Assembly: GCF_003963535.1 (NCBI RefSeq)
Contig: NZ_CP034539.1
Coordinates: 3,968,001 to 4,032,000, forward strand
Origin: Streptomyces cyaneochromogenes
Lineage (GTDB): Bacteria > Actinomycetota > Actinomycetes > Streptomycetales > Streptomycetaceae
Direction of reading: 5' to 3'
DNA: 64,000 nt
A program made the position numbers and the translations under genes. The notes beneath the pieces are model-generated. The model ran no database searches. It was given only the letters and a program-made list of their open reading frames with translations, and was not told where the DNA came from. Positions 51,898-60,809 of the stretch are shown piece by piece. Position 1 is the first letter of the stretch; every line of letters starts with the position of its first letter.

Positions 51898-54102
51898 ATG
51901 CCCCGCTTCAGCATCATCGTTCCGTCCCACGGGGTCGCGGGCCGGCTGTCCCTGGCGCTGGACTCGGTCCTCGCCCAGTCCTTCGGCGACTTCGAGCTGA
52001 TCCCGGTCTGCGACGGCCCCGACTGCACGGCGGCGGCCGTCGTGGCGGGGTACGCCGAGCGGGACTGCCGGGTGGCGCCCGTGCACTCGCCGCCGGCGGC
52101 CGGGCCGGCCGGGGCACGCAACGCCGGGGCGCGGGCGGCGATCGGTGAGTGGCTGCTGTTCCTGGACGGTGACGACGTGCTGGTGCCGGGGGCGCTGGCG
52201 GCGCTGGACGCCCGGCTGGGCGAGACCGGCGACGTGGACGTCCTGCACTTCGAGCACGAGCGGACGCCGTGGTGGGTGGGCGAGCCGACCAACCCGGCCG
52301 CGCCACTGCTGGCGCGGGTTCCGGGCGGGGTCTTCTCACCGGAGCAGGCGCCGGAGCTGACGGGGGTCCGGCTCCCGGCCTGGAGCGCGGCCTACCGCCG
52401 GGCCTTCCTCACCGAACGGCAGCTCGCCTTCCCCGACGGCCACTTCACCGATGTCGGCTTCGGCGGCCTGGTCGCGTTGAGCGCCGAGCGCATGGCGGTG
52501 CTGCGCCAGGTCGTCGTACGGCATCTGCTGCGGCGGCAGGGCAGCCGGCTGGGCCTGCCGGGCGAGCACCACTTCGAGCTGCTGGACCAGGCCGAGCTGG
52601 TGCTGACGCGGGCGGCCGGGCAGGGGCTGTCCGGGGAGCGGTTCGCGGCGCTGTTCGAGCAGCTCTTCGGCGCCGTACTGAAGACGGCCGCGCATCCACG
52701 CCGGCTGCCGCGCGGGCGGCGTGCCTTCTTCCGGCGGGCGAGCGGGCTCTACCGGCGGCATCGTCCTGCCGGGTTCCGGGTGCCGGGCGGCAGTCTCGGT
52801 GTGCAGCACCGGCTGCTGGCGACGGGGGCGTACGCGGCGTTCCGGGCGCTGCGCGGGGCCAACCAGGCGGCGGCGAGGCTGGCGGCGGGTGTGCCGCGCC
52901 CGCGTGGCGGACTGCGCACGCGGCTGCGGTACCAACTCCAGCTGCGCCGCCGCCTGGACCCGAACCTCGCCGTGTACTGCGCGTACTGGGGCCGCGGTTA
53001 TCTCTGCAACCCGGCCGCGATCCACGCCAAGGCACGCGAACTCGCCCCGCACCTGCGGTCGGTGTTCCTGGTCGAGGCGGACCAGGCGCACACGATGCCG
53101 AAGGACGTGGAGTACGCGGTCATCGGCAGCCGTGCGTACTGGGACGTGCTCGCCCGGGCCACGTACCTGGTCAACAACGCCAACTTCGCGGACGCCGTGG
53201 TCAAGCGCGAGGGCAGCGTGCACCTGTCGACCCAGCACGGCACCCCGCTGAAGAAGATGGGCGCCGACCAGTCGACGTACCCCGTGGTGGCCGCGGCGAC
53301 CGGCAGCTTCGCCAAGCTGCTGGCCCGCGTCGACCGCTGGGACTACAACCTCACCTCCAACCGGCACTCCACGGAGATGTGGGAGAGCGCCTACCCGTCC
53401 GCGCACGAGCCGCTGGAGTACGGCTATCCGCGCAACGACGTCTACTACACGGCGGATGCGGCCGACGTGGCCCGCGTCCGCCGCGAACTCGGCGTCCCCG
53501 AGGGCAAGAAGGCCCTGCTCTACGCGCCCACGCACCGCGACTACGCCACCGGCTTCGAGACCAGCCTCGATCTGGAGGCGCTGTGCGAGGAGATCGGCGA
53601 CGAGTACGTCGTGCTGCTGCGCGCCCACTACTTCTACGACCAGGGCGGCGAGCGCGGCACCGGCCGGATCATCGACGTCACCGGGCACCGCTCCTCCGAG
53701 GACGTGTGCCTGGCCGCCGACGCGCTGATCACTGACTACTCGTCGATCATGTTCGACTACGCCAACCTGGACCGGCCGATCGTCGTGTACGCCGACGACT
53801 GGGACGTCTACCGGGAGCTGCGGGGCGTCTACTTCGACCTGATGGAGGCGCCGCCGGGGCGGGTGGCGCGGACGCCGGGCGAGCTGGCGGCGGTCTTCCG
53901 CGACGGCTCGTGGGCGGACGGGGAGGCCAAGGCGCTGCGGGCCGCGTTCCGGGAGCGCTTCTGCCAGTTCGACGACGGGCAGGCGGCCGAGCGTGTCGTA
54001 CGCCGGGTGCTGCTGGGCGAGCCGCCCGAGGCGATCCCGCCGGTGATCCCGCTGGCCGAGCGCATCCCCGCCCCCGCCGCGACGACCCTCGTGAGGAACT
54101 GA
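51898..54102 (+). CDS. GT2-CDP-glycerol glycerophosphotransferase fusion, copy 2
   Basis: 734 residues from ATG 51898 with AGGG upstream. GT2 half: FSIIVPSHGVAGRLSLALDS, GARNAGARAAIGEWLLFLDG with DGDD; its second part is more divergent than in copies 1 and 3. Glycerophosphotransferase half: TYLVNNANFADAVVKREG, QHGTPLKKMGAD (catalytic-type His present), LTSNRHST, YPRNDVYY, LYAPTHRDY, LRAHYFYD, ALITDYSSIMFDYANLDRP. It keeps both histidines expected from TagF. It is followed one base later by copy 3, so they are co-translated. Confidence 0.9.
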   Translation: MPRFSIIVPSHGVAGRLSLALDSVLAQSFGDFELIPVCDGPDCTAAAVVAGYAERDCRVAPVHSPPAAGPAGARNAGARAAIGEWLLFLDGDDVLVPGALAALDARLGETGDVDVLHFEHERTPWWVGEPTNPAAPLLARVPGGVFSPEQAPELTGVRLPAWSAAYRRAFLTERQLAFPDGHFTDVGFGGLVALSAERMAVLRQVVVRHLLRRQGSRLGLPGEHHFELLDQAELVLTRAAGQGLSGERFAALFEQLFGAVLKTAAHPRRLPRGRRAFFRRASGLYRRHRPAGFRVPGGSLGVQHRLLATGAYAAFRALRGANQAAARLAAGVPRPRGGLRTRLRYQLQLRRRLDPNLAVYCAYWGRGYLCNPAAIHAKARELAPHLRSVFLVEADQAHTMPKDVEYAVIGSRAYWDVLARATYLVNNANFADAVVKREGSVHLSTQHGTPLKKMGADQSTYPVVAAATGSFAKLLARVDRWDYNLTSNRHSTEMWESAYPSAHEPLEYGYPRNDVYYTADAADVARVRRELGVPEGKKALLYAPTHRDYATGFETSLDLEALCEEIGDEYVVLLRAHYFYDQGGERGTGRIIDVTGHRSSEDVCLAADALITDYSSIMFDYANLDRPIVVYADDWDVYRELRGVYFDLMEAPPGRVARTPGELAAVFRDGSWADGEAKALRAAFRERFCQFDDGQAAERVVRRVLLGEPPEAIPPVIPLAERIPAPAATTLVRN

Positions 54103-54103
54103 C

Positions 54104-56341
54104 GTGCCCCGCTTCAGCATCATCGTCCCCGTCTTCAAGGTGCAGGGCTTCCTGCGGGAGTGCCTGGACTCGGTGCTCGGGCAGTCGTACCGCGATTTCG
54201 AGGTGATCGCCGTCGACGACCGCTCCCCCGACGGCTGCCCCGCCATCCTGGACGCCTACGCCGAGCGCGACGCACGCGTGCGCGTGCTGCACCTGCCGGA
54301 GAACGTCGGCCTCGGCCGGGCCCGCAACGCGGGTCTGGAGGAGGCGAGCGGCGACTACGTCCTGTTCCTCGACAGCGACGACTCCTACACGCCGGGCCTG
54401 CTGGCCGCGGTGGCGGCGCGCCTGGAGGCGGGCGACGACCCCGACATCCTGGTCTTCGACCACGTCCGCACGCACTGGTGGGGCCGCGGCGGGCGCAGCA
54501 CGGCGGCGGACCTGCTGGCCGCGGCCGGCTCGGACACCTTCTGCGTCCGCGAGAACCCCGAGTACCTGCATCTGTTCCTGGTCGCCTGGAACAAGGCGTA
54601 CCGGCGCGACTTCCTCCTGAAGCACGAGCTGCGCTACGCGCCGGGCCTGTACGAGGACGCGCCCGTCACCTACCGCTCGATGGTGCTGGCCGACCGCATC
54701 GTGTGCCTGGAGCGGATCGGGGTCGAGTACCGGCAGCGCCGGCAGGGGGCGATCACCAAGACGCCGGGGCGGCGGCACTTCGACATCTTTGCGCAGTACG
54801 AGGGCCTGTTCGCGTTCCTCGAGGAGCGCCCCGACCTGGCGTGGGCGCGCCCGCTGCTGTTCGAACGGGCCCTGGACCACATGCTGTTCGTGCTGGCCCG
54901 CGAGGACCGGGTGACGCCCGCGGACCGGCCGGACTTCTACCGCGAGATCCGCTCCTTCCACGCCCGCCACCTCCCCGAGGGCTTCACCCCGCCGGACGGC
55001 TGGCGCGGCAAGGAGATGCGGCTGCTGGCGACGGCGCCCTACGCGTCGTACGCCGTGGCGCGCGGGCTGCGCGATCTGCGCAGGGCGGCGGGCAGCGGCA
55101 AGCGGCGCGTGACGCGGGCGGCGGCGCAGCGGACCCAGCACGCCTGGTACGCGGCCCAGTCGAGGCTTCCGCTCGATCCGCACCTGGCGGTCTACTCGGC
55201 GTTCTCGCATCGCGGGGTGCTGGGCGATCCGGCGGCGATCCACGCCAAGGCCCGCGAGATCGCCCCGCACATCAAGGGGGTGTGGGTCGTCCAGGAGGAC
55301 GCGGTGGACACGCTGCCGCCGGGGATCGACTTCGTGACGCCGGGCTCGTGGCGCTACCACCAGGTCATGGCTCGGGCCACGTACTGGGTGAACAACGTCA
55401 ACTGGCCGGGCACGCTGGCCAAGCGTCCGGGCAGCGTCCATCTCCACACCCACCAGGGCACCCCGCTCAAGTACATGGCGGCCGACCTGCTGACCAAGCC
55501 CGGCGCCCGGCACGGTTTCGACGTGCCGAAGATGCTGTGGCGGGCCGACCGCTGGGACTACAGCCTGGTGGCCAACCGGCACTCGGAGCTGGTGTGGGAG
55601 CGGGCGTATCCGTGCCACTTCACGTCGCTGCGGACGGGGAGCCCGCGCAACGACGTGCTGGTCAACGCCGGTCCGCAGGCCGTCGAGGCGGCTCGTGCGC
55701 GGCTCGGTGTCCCCGCCGGGCACACCGTCGTGCTGTACGCGCCGACCCGCCGCGACTACCGCCGGGGCGGTCATGTCGACCGGATCGATCTCGCCCGGTT
55801 CGCCGAGGATCTGGGCGCCGGCCACACGCTCGTCGTACGGCTGCACCCGTCGCTGGCGAAGGGCACGGCACGCGGGATGGGCCTGACCGACCTGCACCGT
55901 CGGGGCGTACTGATCGACGCGACGGACGAGCCGCACGTCGAGGACGTGATGCTCGCCGCCGACGTGCTGGTCACCGACTACTCCGCCCTGATGTTCGACT
56001 ACGCCCACCTGGACCGGCCGATCGTGATCCACGCCGACGACTGGGGGGCGTACACGGCGAGCCGGGGGGCCTACTTCGACATCACGGCCGAGGCGCCGGG
56101 CCATGTCTCGCGCTCCTACCGGGAGTTGGCGTGGCTGTTCGCGTCCGGGACGTGGCAGGACGGGGAGTCGGCGCGGGCGCGGGCGGGATTCCGGGAGCGG
56201 TTCTGCGAGTTCGACGACGGACACGCCGCCGAGCGGGTCGTGCGGGCGGTGCTGCTGGGTGAGGGGACATCGCAGGGAGCGGTCGGGGCGGAGCGGGTGC
56301 CCGCTCCGGCGGGCGCGAGGTCGCTGACGGACGCTCACTAG
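54104..56341 (+). CDS. GT2-CDP-glycerol glycerophosphotransferase fusion, copy 3
   Basis: 745 residues from GTG 54104 (MPRFSIIVPVFKVQGFL), one base after the copy 2 stop. GT2: AVDDRSPDGC, ARNAGLEEASGDYVLFLDSD, WNKAYRRDF. Glycerophosphotransferase: TYWVNNVNWPGTLAKRPG, HTHQGTPLKYMA, LVANRHSE, LYAPTRRDY, VVRLHPSLAKG, VLVTDYSALMFDYAHLDRP. The residue before GTPLK is Gln with His one earlier. The three copies share architecture but differ enough to suggest distinct acceptors or steps in one polymer. Confidence 0.9.
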   Translation: MPRFSIIVPVFKVQGFLRECLDSVLGQSYRDFEVIAVDDRSPDGCPAILDAYAERDARVRVLHLPENVGLGRARNAGLEEASGDYVLFLDSDDSYTPGLLAAVAARLEAGDDPDILVFDHVRTHWWGRGGRSTAADLLAAAGSDTFCVRENPEYLHLFLVAWNKAYRRDFLLKHELRYAPGLYEDAPVTYRSMVLADRIVCLERIGVEYRQRRQGAITKTPGRRHFDIFAQYEGLFAFLEERPDLAWARPLLFERALDHMLFVLAREDRVTPADRPDFYREIRSFHARHLPEGFTPPDGWRGKEMRLLATAPYASYAVARGLRDLRRAAGSGKRRVTRAAAQRTQHAWYAAQSRLPLDPHLAVYSAFSHRGVLGDPAAIHAKAREIAPHIKGVWVVQEDAVDTLPPGIDFVTPGSWRYHQVMARATYWVNNVNWPGTLAKRPGSVHLHTHQGTPLKYMAADLLTKPGARHGFDVPKMLWRADRWDYSLVANRHSELVWERAYPCHFTSLRTGSPRNDVLVNAGPQAVEAARARLGVPAGHTVVLYAPTRRDYRRGGHVDRIDLARFAEDLGAGHTLVVRLHPSLAKGTARGMGLTDLHRRGVLIDATDEPHVEDVMLAADVLVTDYSALMFDYAHLDRPIVIHADDWGAYTASRGAYFDITAEAPGHVSRSYRELAWLFASGTWQDGESARARAGFRERFCEFDDGHAAERVVRAVLLGEGTSQGAVGAERVPAPAGARSLTDAH

Positions 56342-56414
56342 GTCCCGCGGTCGTCGCTCACTCGATGAGGTGACGTGAGGCAATGTCGTTGACCCGATCG
56401 GGAATATACGACAA

Positions 56415-58007
56415 ATGCCCCAAACCCACTCAACCTCCCCCATCGGAAAGGCGGCCGTCGACACTCTCGTCCGGAGGGCGGTGCGCGGTGCGACCGCGCT
56501 GTGCGGCGGCCGCGTCTGGCGACCGACGCCGTACCAGGTCTTCGGGTTTCTGTTCTTCCTGGTGATATCGCTGGCGTACTGGGCCGTGCCGCTGTGCTGC
56601 GACGCGGGCCAGCACGCGGCGGTGGTGGAACGTCTGAGGGCGGACCTGTTCCACCCACGCCACCCGATGGCGGACCTGCCGGGCGCGGGCAGCCCGTACT
56701 ACTCGCCGTACGCCGTCACGCAGGGCGCGTTCGCCCGGCTGAGCGGGCTGGGCGGCTGGGAAGTCGTACGGCTGGCCGGGCCGCTGAACCTGCTGGTGCT
56801 GCTGACCGGCATCGGCCGCTTCGTGCGGGTGCTGACGCCGCGGCCGTGGGCTCCGGTGCTCGCGCTGGGCGCGATGACGCTGCTGTGGGGGACCGAGCGG
56901 GCCTGGTGGAGCGGGTACCTGAGCCTGATGTCGATGACGGGGAACCTCGGCTATCCGTCGGCGTGCGCCATCGGGCTGACCTTCTGGGCCTGGGCCCTGA
57001 CCGGGGCGCGGGCGCGAAGGCAGGGGCTCGTCCGGTACGTGGGGCCGAGCGGGCTGCCGGGTCTTGCCGGGTACGCGGGGATCGGGGCGCTGTACGGGCT
57101 GATCCTGCTGGTCCATCCGATCACCGCGGTGGCGGCGGTGCTGGGGGCGGTGGCGTTCGTCGCCGGGTGGCAGCGCGAGTGGCGGAGCCCGGTGGTGCTG
57201 CGGTGGGGAGTGGCGGCGGGGACGGCGGCGCTGGCCGCCTGGTCCTGGCCGTACTTCGATGTGTTCGCGCTGGCCGCGGACGACAGCGTGGACTGGATGC
57301 ACCGGCGGCTGTACGAGCAGCTCTTCGGGCAGTTCTGGCTGGCACTGCTGGGGCTGCCGGCGCTGTGGCTGCGCGGGCGGCGGGGTTCCTGGCGGGATCC
57401 GCTGGTGCTGCTGTTCGCCCTCGACTGCCTGCTCGTGGCATACGGCTGGGTCAGCGGCCACTACACCTACGGCAGGATCCTCGGGCTCACCCTCGTGCCG
57501 TTGCAGTTCGCGCTGGCGGTGGAGCTGGCGGCGCCCCGGCCCTGGGGCAGGGCACGCCGGGCGCTGGGCGGGGCCGCGGCCGCCGGGGCCTGTGTCGGGT
57601 TCCTGACCGTGCAGGGCGGGGCGGTGGTGCCGCGTGTGCTGGATCCGGTCGGGCTGGAGCAGCCGTCGATCTGGCCGTCGTACGCGTGGGCGGCACGGCA
57701 TGTCGACAAGGGCGAAGTGGTCATCTCCGACGGGCACTTCGCCCCTCGCTCGATCCCCGGCTACGGACCGAACCTCGCCGCGCCGATCTGGCCCGACCCG
57801 GCCCTGGACGAGCGGGAACGGGATCGCAGGCTCGCCGATGTCCACGCCTACCTCTCCCCCACGTCGACCCGGGCCGAGCGCACCGCCGTCGCCCGGCGCT
57901 ACCACGCGCGCTGGCTGCTGCTGACGCGGTGGAAGCGGGTGCCGGAGGAGGCGGTGATCGTGGCTTGGAGCCCGGAGACGGGGGAGGTGCTGGCGCGGAT
58001 CGGGTGA
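56415..58007 (+). CDS. Polytopic membrane protein, GT-C-like
   Basis: 530 residues with about ten hydrophobic helices. After the first helix (YQVFGFLFFLVISLAYWAVP) comes a long outer loop (DAGQHAAVVERLRADLFHPR), a placement similar to the acidic loop of GT-C lipid-linked-sugar transferases, then LNLLVLLTGIGRFVRVL and so on. The C-terminal 110 residues form a soluble domain (YAWAARHVDKGEVVISDGHF, YHARWLLLTRWKRVPEE). The family is not certain. Its position after the glycerophosphotransferases suggests a role in sugar decoration of the polymer outside the membrane. Confidence 0.78.
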   Translation: MPQTHSTSPIGKAAVDTLVRRAVRGATALCGGRVWRPTPYQVFGFLFFLVISLAYWAVPLCCDAGQHAAVVERLRADLFHPRHPMADLPGAGSPYYSPYAVTQGAFARLSGLGGWEVVRLAGPLNLLVLLTGIGRFVRVLTPRPWAPVLALGAMTLLWGTERAWWSGYLSLMSMTGNLGYPSACAIGLTFWAWALTGARARRQGLVRYVGPSGLPGLAGYAGIGALYGLILLVHPITAVAAVLGAVAFVAGWQREWRSPVVLRWGVAAGTAALAAWSWPYFDVFALAADDSVDWMHRRLYEQLFGQFWLALLGLPALWLRGRRGSWRDPLVLLFALDCLLVAYGWVSGHYTYGRILGLTLVPLQFALAVELAAPRPWGRARRALGGAAAAGACVGFLTVQGGAVVPRVLDPVGLEQPSIWPSYAWAARHVDKGEVVISDGHFAPRSIPGYGPNLAAPIWPDPALDERERDRRLADVHAYLSPTSTRAERTAVARRYHARWLLLTRWKRVPEEAVIVAWSPETGEVLARIG

Positions 58008-58014
58008 CCGTCGA

Positions 58015-58136
58015 CTCCGGGCGAGGTCACGCGAGGACCCCGGCCGGGGTTGCTCGACGGCTCCGGGCGGGGTCACGCGAGGACCCCGGCCGGGGTTGCT
58101 CGACGGCTCCGGGCGGGGTCACTCGACGGCTCCGGG
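58015..58136. repeat. 46-bp tandem repeat between convergent genes
   Basis: Core CTCCGGGCG recurs at 58015, 58061, 58107 and 58130; the first two periods are 46 bases, the last 23. Each long unit contains the palindrome ACCCCGGCCGGGGT, so the array could form serial hairpins that end transcription from both sides. Confidence 0.8.
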
Positions 58137-58140
58137 CCGA

Positions 58141-58554
58141 CTACTCGATGACGAGGTCGACGTCGATGTTGCCGCGGGTGGCGTTGGAGTAGGGGCAGAC
58201 CTGGTGGGCGGTCTCGACGAGCTTGCGGCCGGTCGCCTCGTCCAGGGTGTCGGGCAGCTCCACGCGCAGCGTCACCTTCAGACCGAAGCCCTCGCCCTGC
58301 TTGCCTATGCCGACCTCGGCGGTGACGGCGGCGTCGGACACGTCGACCTTGGCCTGGCGGCCGACGAGGCCGAGGGCGCTGCCGAAGCAGGCGGCGTAAC
58401 CGGCGGCGAACAGCTGCTCCGGGTTCGTGCCCTCGCCGTTGCCGCCCAGCTCCACCGGCGGGGCCAGCTTGAGGTCGATCTTGCCGTCGTTGGAGACGGC
58501 GCGACCATCGCGGCCGTGGGTGGCGGTGGCGACAGCGGTGTAGAGCGCGTCCAT
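58141..58554 (-). CDS. ohrA: Organic hydroperoxide resistance protein Ohr
   Basis: 137 residues from the ATG at 58554 (MDALYTAVATATHGRDG). OsmC/Ohr fold with both catalytic cysteines in context: GYAACFGSALGLVGRQ and AHQVCPYSNATRGNIDV. GTNPEQLFAAGYAACF is the family signature. Ohr reduces organic and fatty-acid hydroperoxides with lipoyl thiol partners. It is divergent from the MarR-type gene at 58677, a known OhrR-controlled pair, with a matching operator between. The symbol follows S. coelicolor usage from memory. Confidence 0.95.
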   Translation of the reverse strand: MDALYTAVATATHGRDGRAVSNDGKIDLKLAPPVELGGNGEGTNPEQLFAAGYAACFGSALGLVGRQAKVDVSDAAVTAEVGIGKQGEGFGLKVTLRVELPDTLDEATGRKLVETAHQVCPYSNATRGNIDVDLVIE

Positions 58555-58623
58555 GGAAACCATCCCTCTCAAGTCACGTTCCGGCGGCTCTGGTGGCGGC
58601 CGCCGCACGACCACAAGTAGAGC

Positions 58624-58642
58624 ACACAATTCAATTGCACAC
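58624..58642. promoter_or_regulatory. Candidate OhrR operator
   Basis: The palindrome CAATTCAATTG (58627-58637), within ACACAATTCAATTGCAC, resembles the AT-rich OhrR box and lies midway between the divergent ohr and ohrR starts. A weaker half-site (ACAACTAAAT) follows at 58641-58650. Confidence 0.7.
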
Positions 58643-58676
58643 AACTAAATGGCGGAACACGAGCTACCCTGGAGGC

Positions 58677-59153
58677 ATGACGACCACGCCCACGGCCGAC
58701 TGGCTCCGCCTCGACCAGCAGATCTGCTTCTCCCTGAACGCCGCCTCGCGCGCCTTCGGCGGCGTCTACCGCGTTGTCCTGAAGGACCTGGGGCTCACCT
58801 ATCCGCAGTACCTGGTGATGCTGGTGCTGTGGGAGCACGGCGACCTGCCCGTGAAGAAGCTGGGCGAACACCTGCGTCTCGACTCAGGCACGCTGTCTCC
58901 GCTGCTCAAGCGGCTGGAGGCGGCCGGTCTGGTGCGCCGGGAGCGCAGCGCGCGTGACGAGCGCTCGGTGGAGGTGCGGCTGACCGAGGAGGGCACCGCC
59001 CTGCGTGAGCGGGCCCTGCAGGTGCCGCGCCGGATCGCCACGGCGACGGGCTTCGACGTGGACGAGATCCGCGAGCTGCGGGCACGGCTGGACCAGCTCA
59101 CCGAGGCTCTGGACGCGGCCGCGGTGGAGGAGACGCCGGGGCAGGGTGCGTAA
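58677..59153 (+). CDS. ohrR: MarR-family peroxide sensor OhrR
   Basis: 158 residues from ATG 58677 with TGGAGG upstream. The N-terminus carries the reactive cysteine in LDQQICFSLNAASRA, the position of the sensing Cys in OhrR proteins. The winged helix is LTYPQYLVMLVLWEHG, LRLDSGTLSPLLKRLEAAGL with the wing RRERSARDERSVEVRLTEEG. Oxidation by organic peroxides releases it from DNA and induces ohr. Its last 56 bases overlap the convergent membrane-protein gene. Confidence 0.93.
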   Translation: MTTTPTADWLRLDQQICFSLNAASRAFGGVYRVVLKDLGLTYPQYLVMLVLWEHGDLPVKKLGEHLRLDSGTLSPLLKRLEAAGLVRRERSARDERSVEVRLTEEGTALRERALQVPRRIATATGFDVDEIRELRARLDQLTEALDAAAVEETPGQGA

Positions 59154-60717
59154 GCGGAGCATGATGCGCAGGCCGGGGGTGGGGTCGGGACCGGTGCGCG
59201 GCCGGGGCGGGGCGCGGAGACGACGCGCGGCGGACGTAGAGCCGTAGGGGGCCGTGGGGCTGTCCAGCGGCAACGGGCCTGAACTCCTCGCCGACGATGT
59301 CCAGCTTGGCGCGCTCGGTCGGGTTGCGTGGATACCAGGGCGAGTTGAGGGCGTACGGCTCGGCGACGACCCAGACCCGGTCGACCGGCTCCAGCCTGCG
59401 CCGCAGCTCCCCGGCCCCGACCTCACGGCCGTACAACGTCCCCGACCTCGGCCCGGACTGCCGCAACGCGACGTCCCAGGCCGACCGGAACCCTCGTGGA
59501 TAGGCCAGCGCCGAACGCCGCCCGATGGACGGCAGGAACAGCACCGGGTCGCCGGGGCGCAGGTGCCGGGCGGCGAACGCGGAGGTGGCGGCGAGGTTGT
59601 CGGGGCGGTGCGCCGCGGAGCGGTCCTGGCGATGGAGGGGGAGGTGGTGGAGGAAGGCGAGGGTGATGGCGAGGGCGCCGGCCAGGGAGGTCAGCGGCCT
59701 CAGCGGCCGGCCGCCGTACGGGTGTGCGCGAGCCACGAGGCCGACCACCCGGTCCGCCCCCGCCGCCACCAGCAGCGGAGCCCCCGCGAGCGCGTACAGC
59801 ACGTACCGGTCGTCGTACACGGGCCGCACCTGCGACACGGTGACGAGAAGCACCGGCGGGACCACCACCAGCGGCAGCGCGACCTCCGTGACCCGCCCCG
59901 CCCGCAGCCCCACCACCATCAACAGGACACAGGCCCCGAACACCACCCCCGTGGGCCCGGCGACGAAGCCCCGGAGCAGGCGTTCCGCGGTCCCCCACCC
60001 CGGCGCCGCCAGCCACTCCACCTGCCCGGCCTGCGCCCGGGACACGGCCACCAGCGGCAGCAGGGCGACACCCGCACCGGCCGCCGCGCGTGCCCACCCG
60101 AACCACACCCGCCTCGGCGCACGGCCCGCCGCCAGGGTCACCGCATGGGCGCACACCGCGAGGACGGCCAGTTCGTGCAGCAGACAGGCAGCCCCGAGGA
60201 CGACTCCGTACGCCCACCACACCCGCCGCACCAGCAGCAGCGTCGCGCCGGCCACCCCGGCCGTCACCAGCGCGTACGACCGGCCCTCCTGCGCGTAGTG
60301 CCCGACCATCGGCGTCACCGCGAACAGCAGTCCGGCCCACAGCCCCACCCTCGGCCGCGCCAGCCGCACCCCGAGCGCCGCGACCAGCCCCGCCGCCACG
60401 GTCGCGCCGAGCACCGACGGCAGCCGGAGGGCGACCTCGCCGGGGTGAAGGGCGAGGACGGCGTGCATGAGCAGGTAGTACAGGCCGTGCACGGCGTCCA
60501 CAGCCTGCACCAGCCGCCAGATCTCCGGCACCGACCGGCGGGCGACCTGGAACGTCACTCCCTCGTCCCGCCACATGCCCTCACGGTCGAGCCCCCACAG
60601 GCCGATCCCGAGTGTCACGGTCATGGGGACGGCCATCGGGACCGCGACGGCGCCGGCCGTGCCGACCGCACGGCCGCTCCACCCCTGCTTCCTCCGCCCC
60701 GGTTCCGCGTTCCTCAC
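59098..60717 (-). CDS. Polytopic membrane glycosyltransferase-like protein (GT-C/GT39-like)
   Basis: 539 residues from GTG 60717. After the first helix a loop with REGMWRDEGVTFQVARRS carries Asp/Glu close to the membrane (the dolichyl/polyprenyl-phosphate-sugar transferase pattern), followed by about ten more helices (VALRLPSVLGATVAAGL, YAQEGRSYALVTAGV and so on). The soluble end includes VWVVAEPYALNSPWYPR and a basic Pro/His tail. It probably moves a sugar from a lipid carrier to an outer acceptor. Its 3' end overlaps ohrR by 56 bases in the opposite direction. Confidence 0.82.
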   Translation of the reverse strand: MRNAEPGRRKQGWSGRAVGTAGAVAVPMAVPMTVTLGIGLWGLDREGMWRDEGVTFQVARRSVPEIWRLVQAVDAVHGLYYLLMHAVLALHPGEVALRLPSVLGATVAAGLVAALGVRLARPRVGLWAGLLFAVTPMVGHYAQEGRSYALVTAGVAGATLLLVRRVWWAYGVVLGAACLLHELAVLAVCAHAVTLAAGRAPRRVWFGWARAAAGAGVALLPLVAVSRAQAGQVEWLAAPGWGTAERLLRGFVAGPTGVVFGACVLLMVVGLRAGRVTEVALPLVVVPPVLLVTVSQVRPVYDDRYVLYALAGAPLLVAAGADRVVGLVARAHPYGGRPLRPLTSLAGALAITLAFLHHLPLHRQDRSAAHRPDNLAATSAFAARHLRPGDPVLFLPSIGRRSALAYPRGFRSAWDVALRQSGPRSGTLYGREVGAGELRRRLEPVDRVWVVAEPYALNSPWYPRNPTERAKLDIVGEEFRPVAAGQPHGPLRLYVRRASSPRPAPAAHRSRPHPRPAHHAPLTHPAPASPPPRPRPEPR

Positions 60718-60809
60718 AGGGCCGATTTTGTGCTATTAGCAGACTCTTATTATTCATTGACGGCGTATCACCACAAATATGGCGTTCGACCGGCTTACGA
60801 TCCGCCGTG
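60718..60809. other. Divergent AT-rich promoter region
   Basis: The stretch 60725-60765 is unusually AT-rich for this genome (TTAGCAGACTCTTATTATTC and neighbours) and lies between divergent starts at 60717 and 60810. It probably holds promoters for both genes. Confidence 0.6.
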
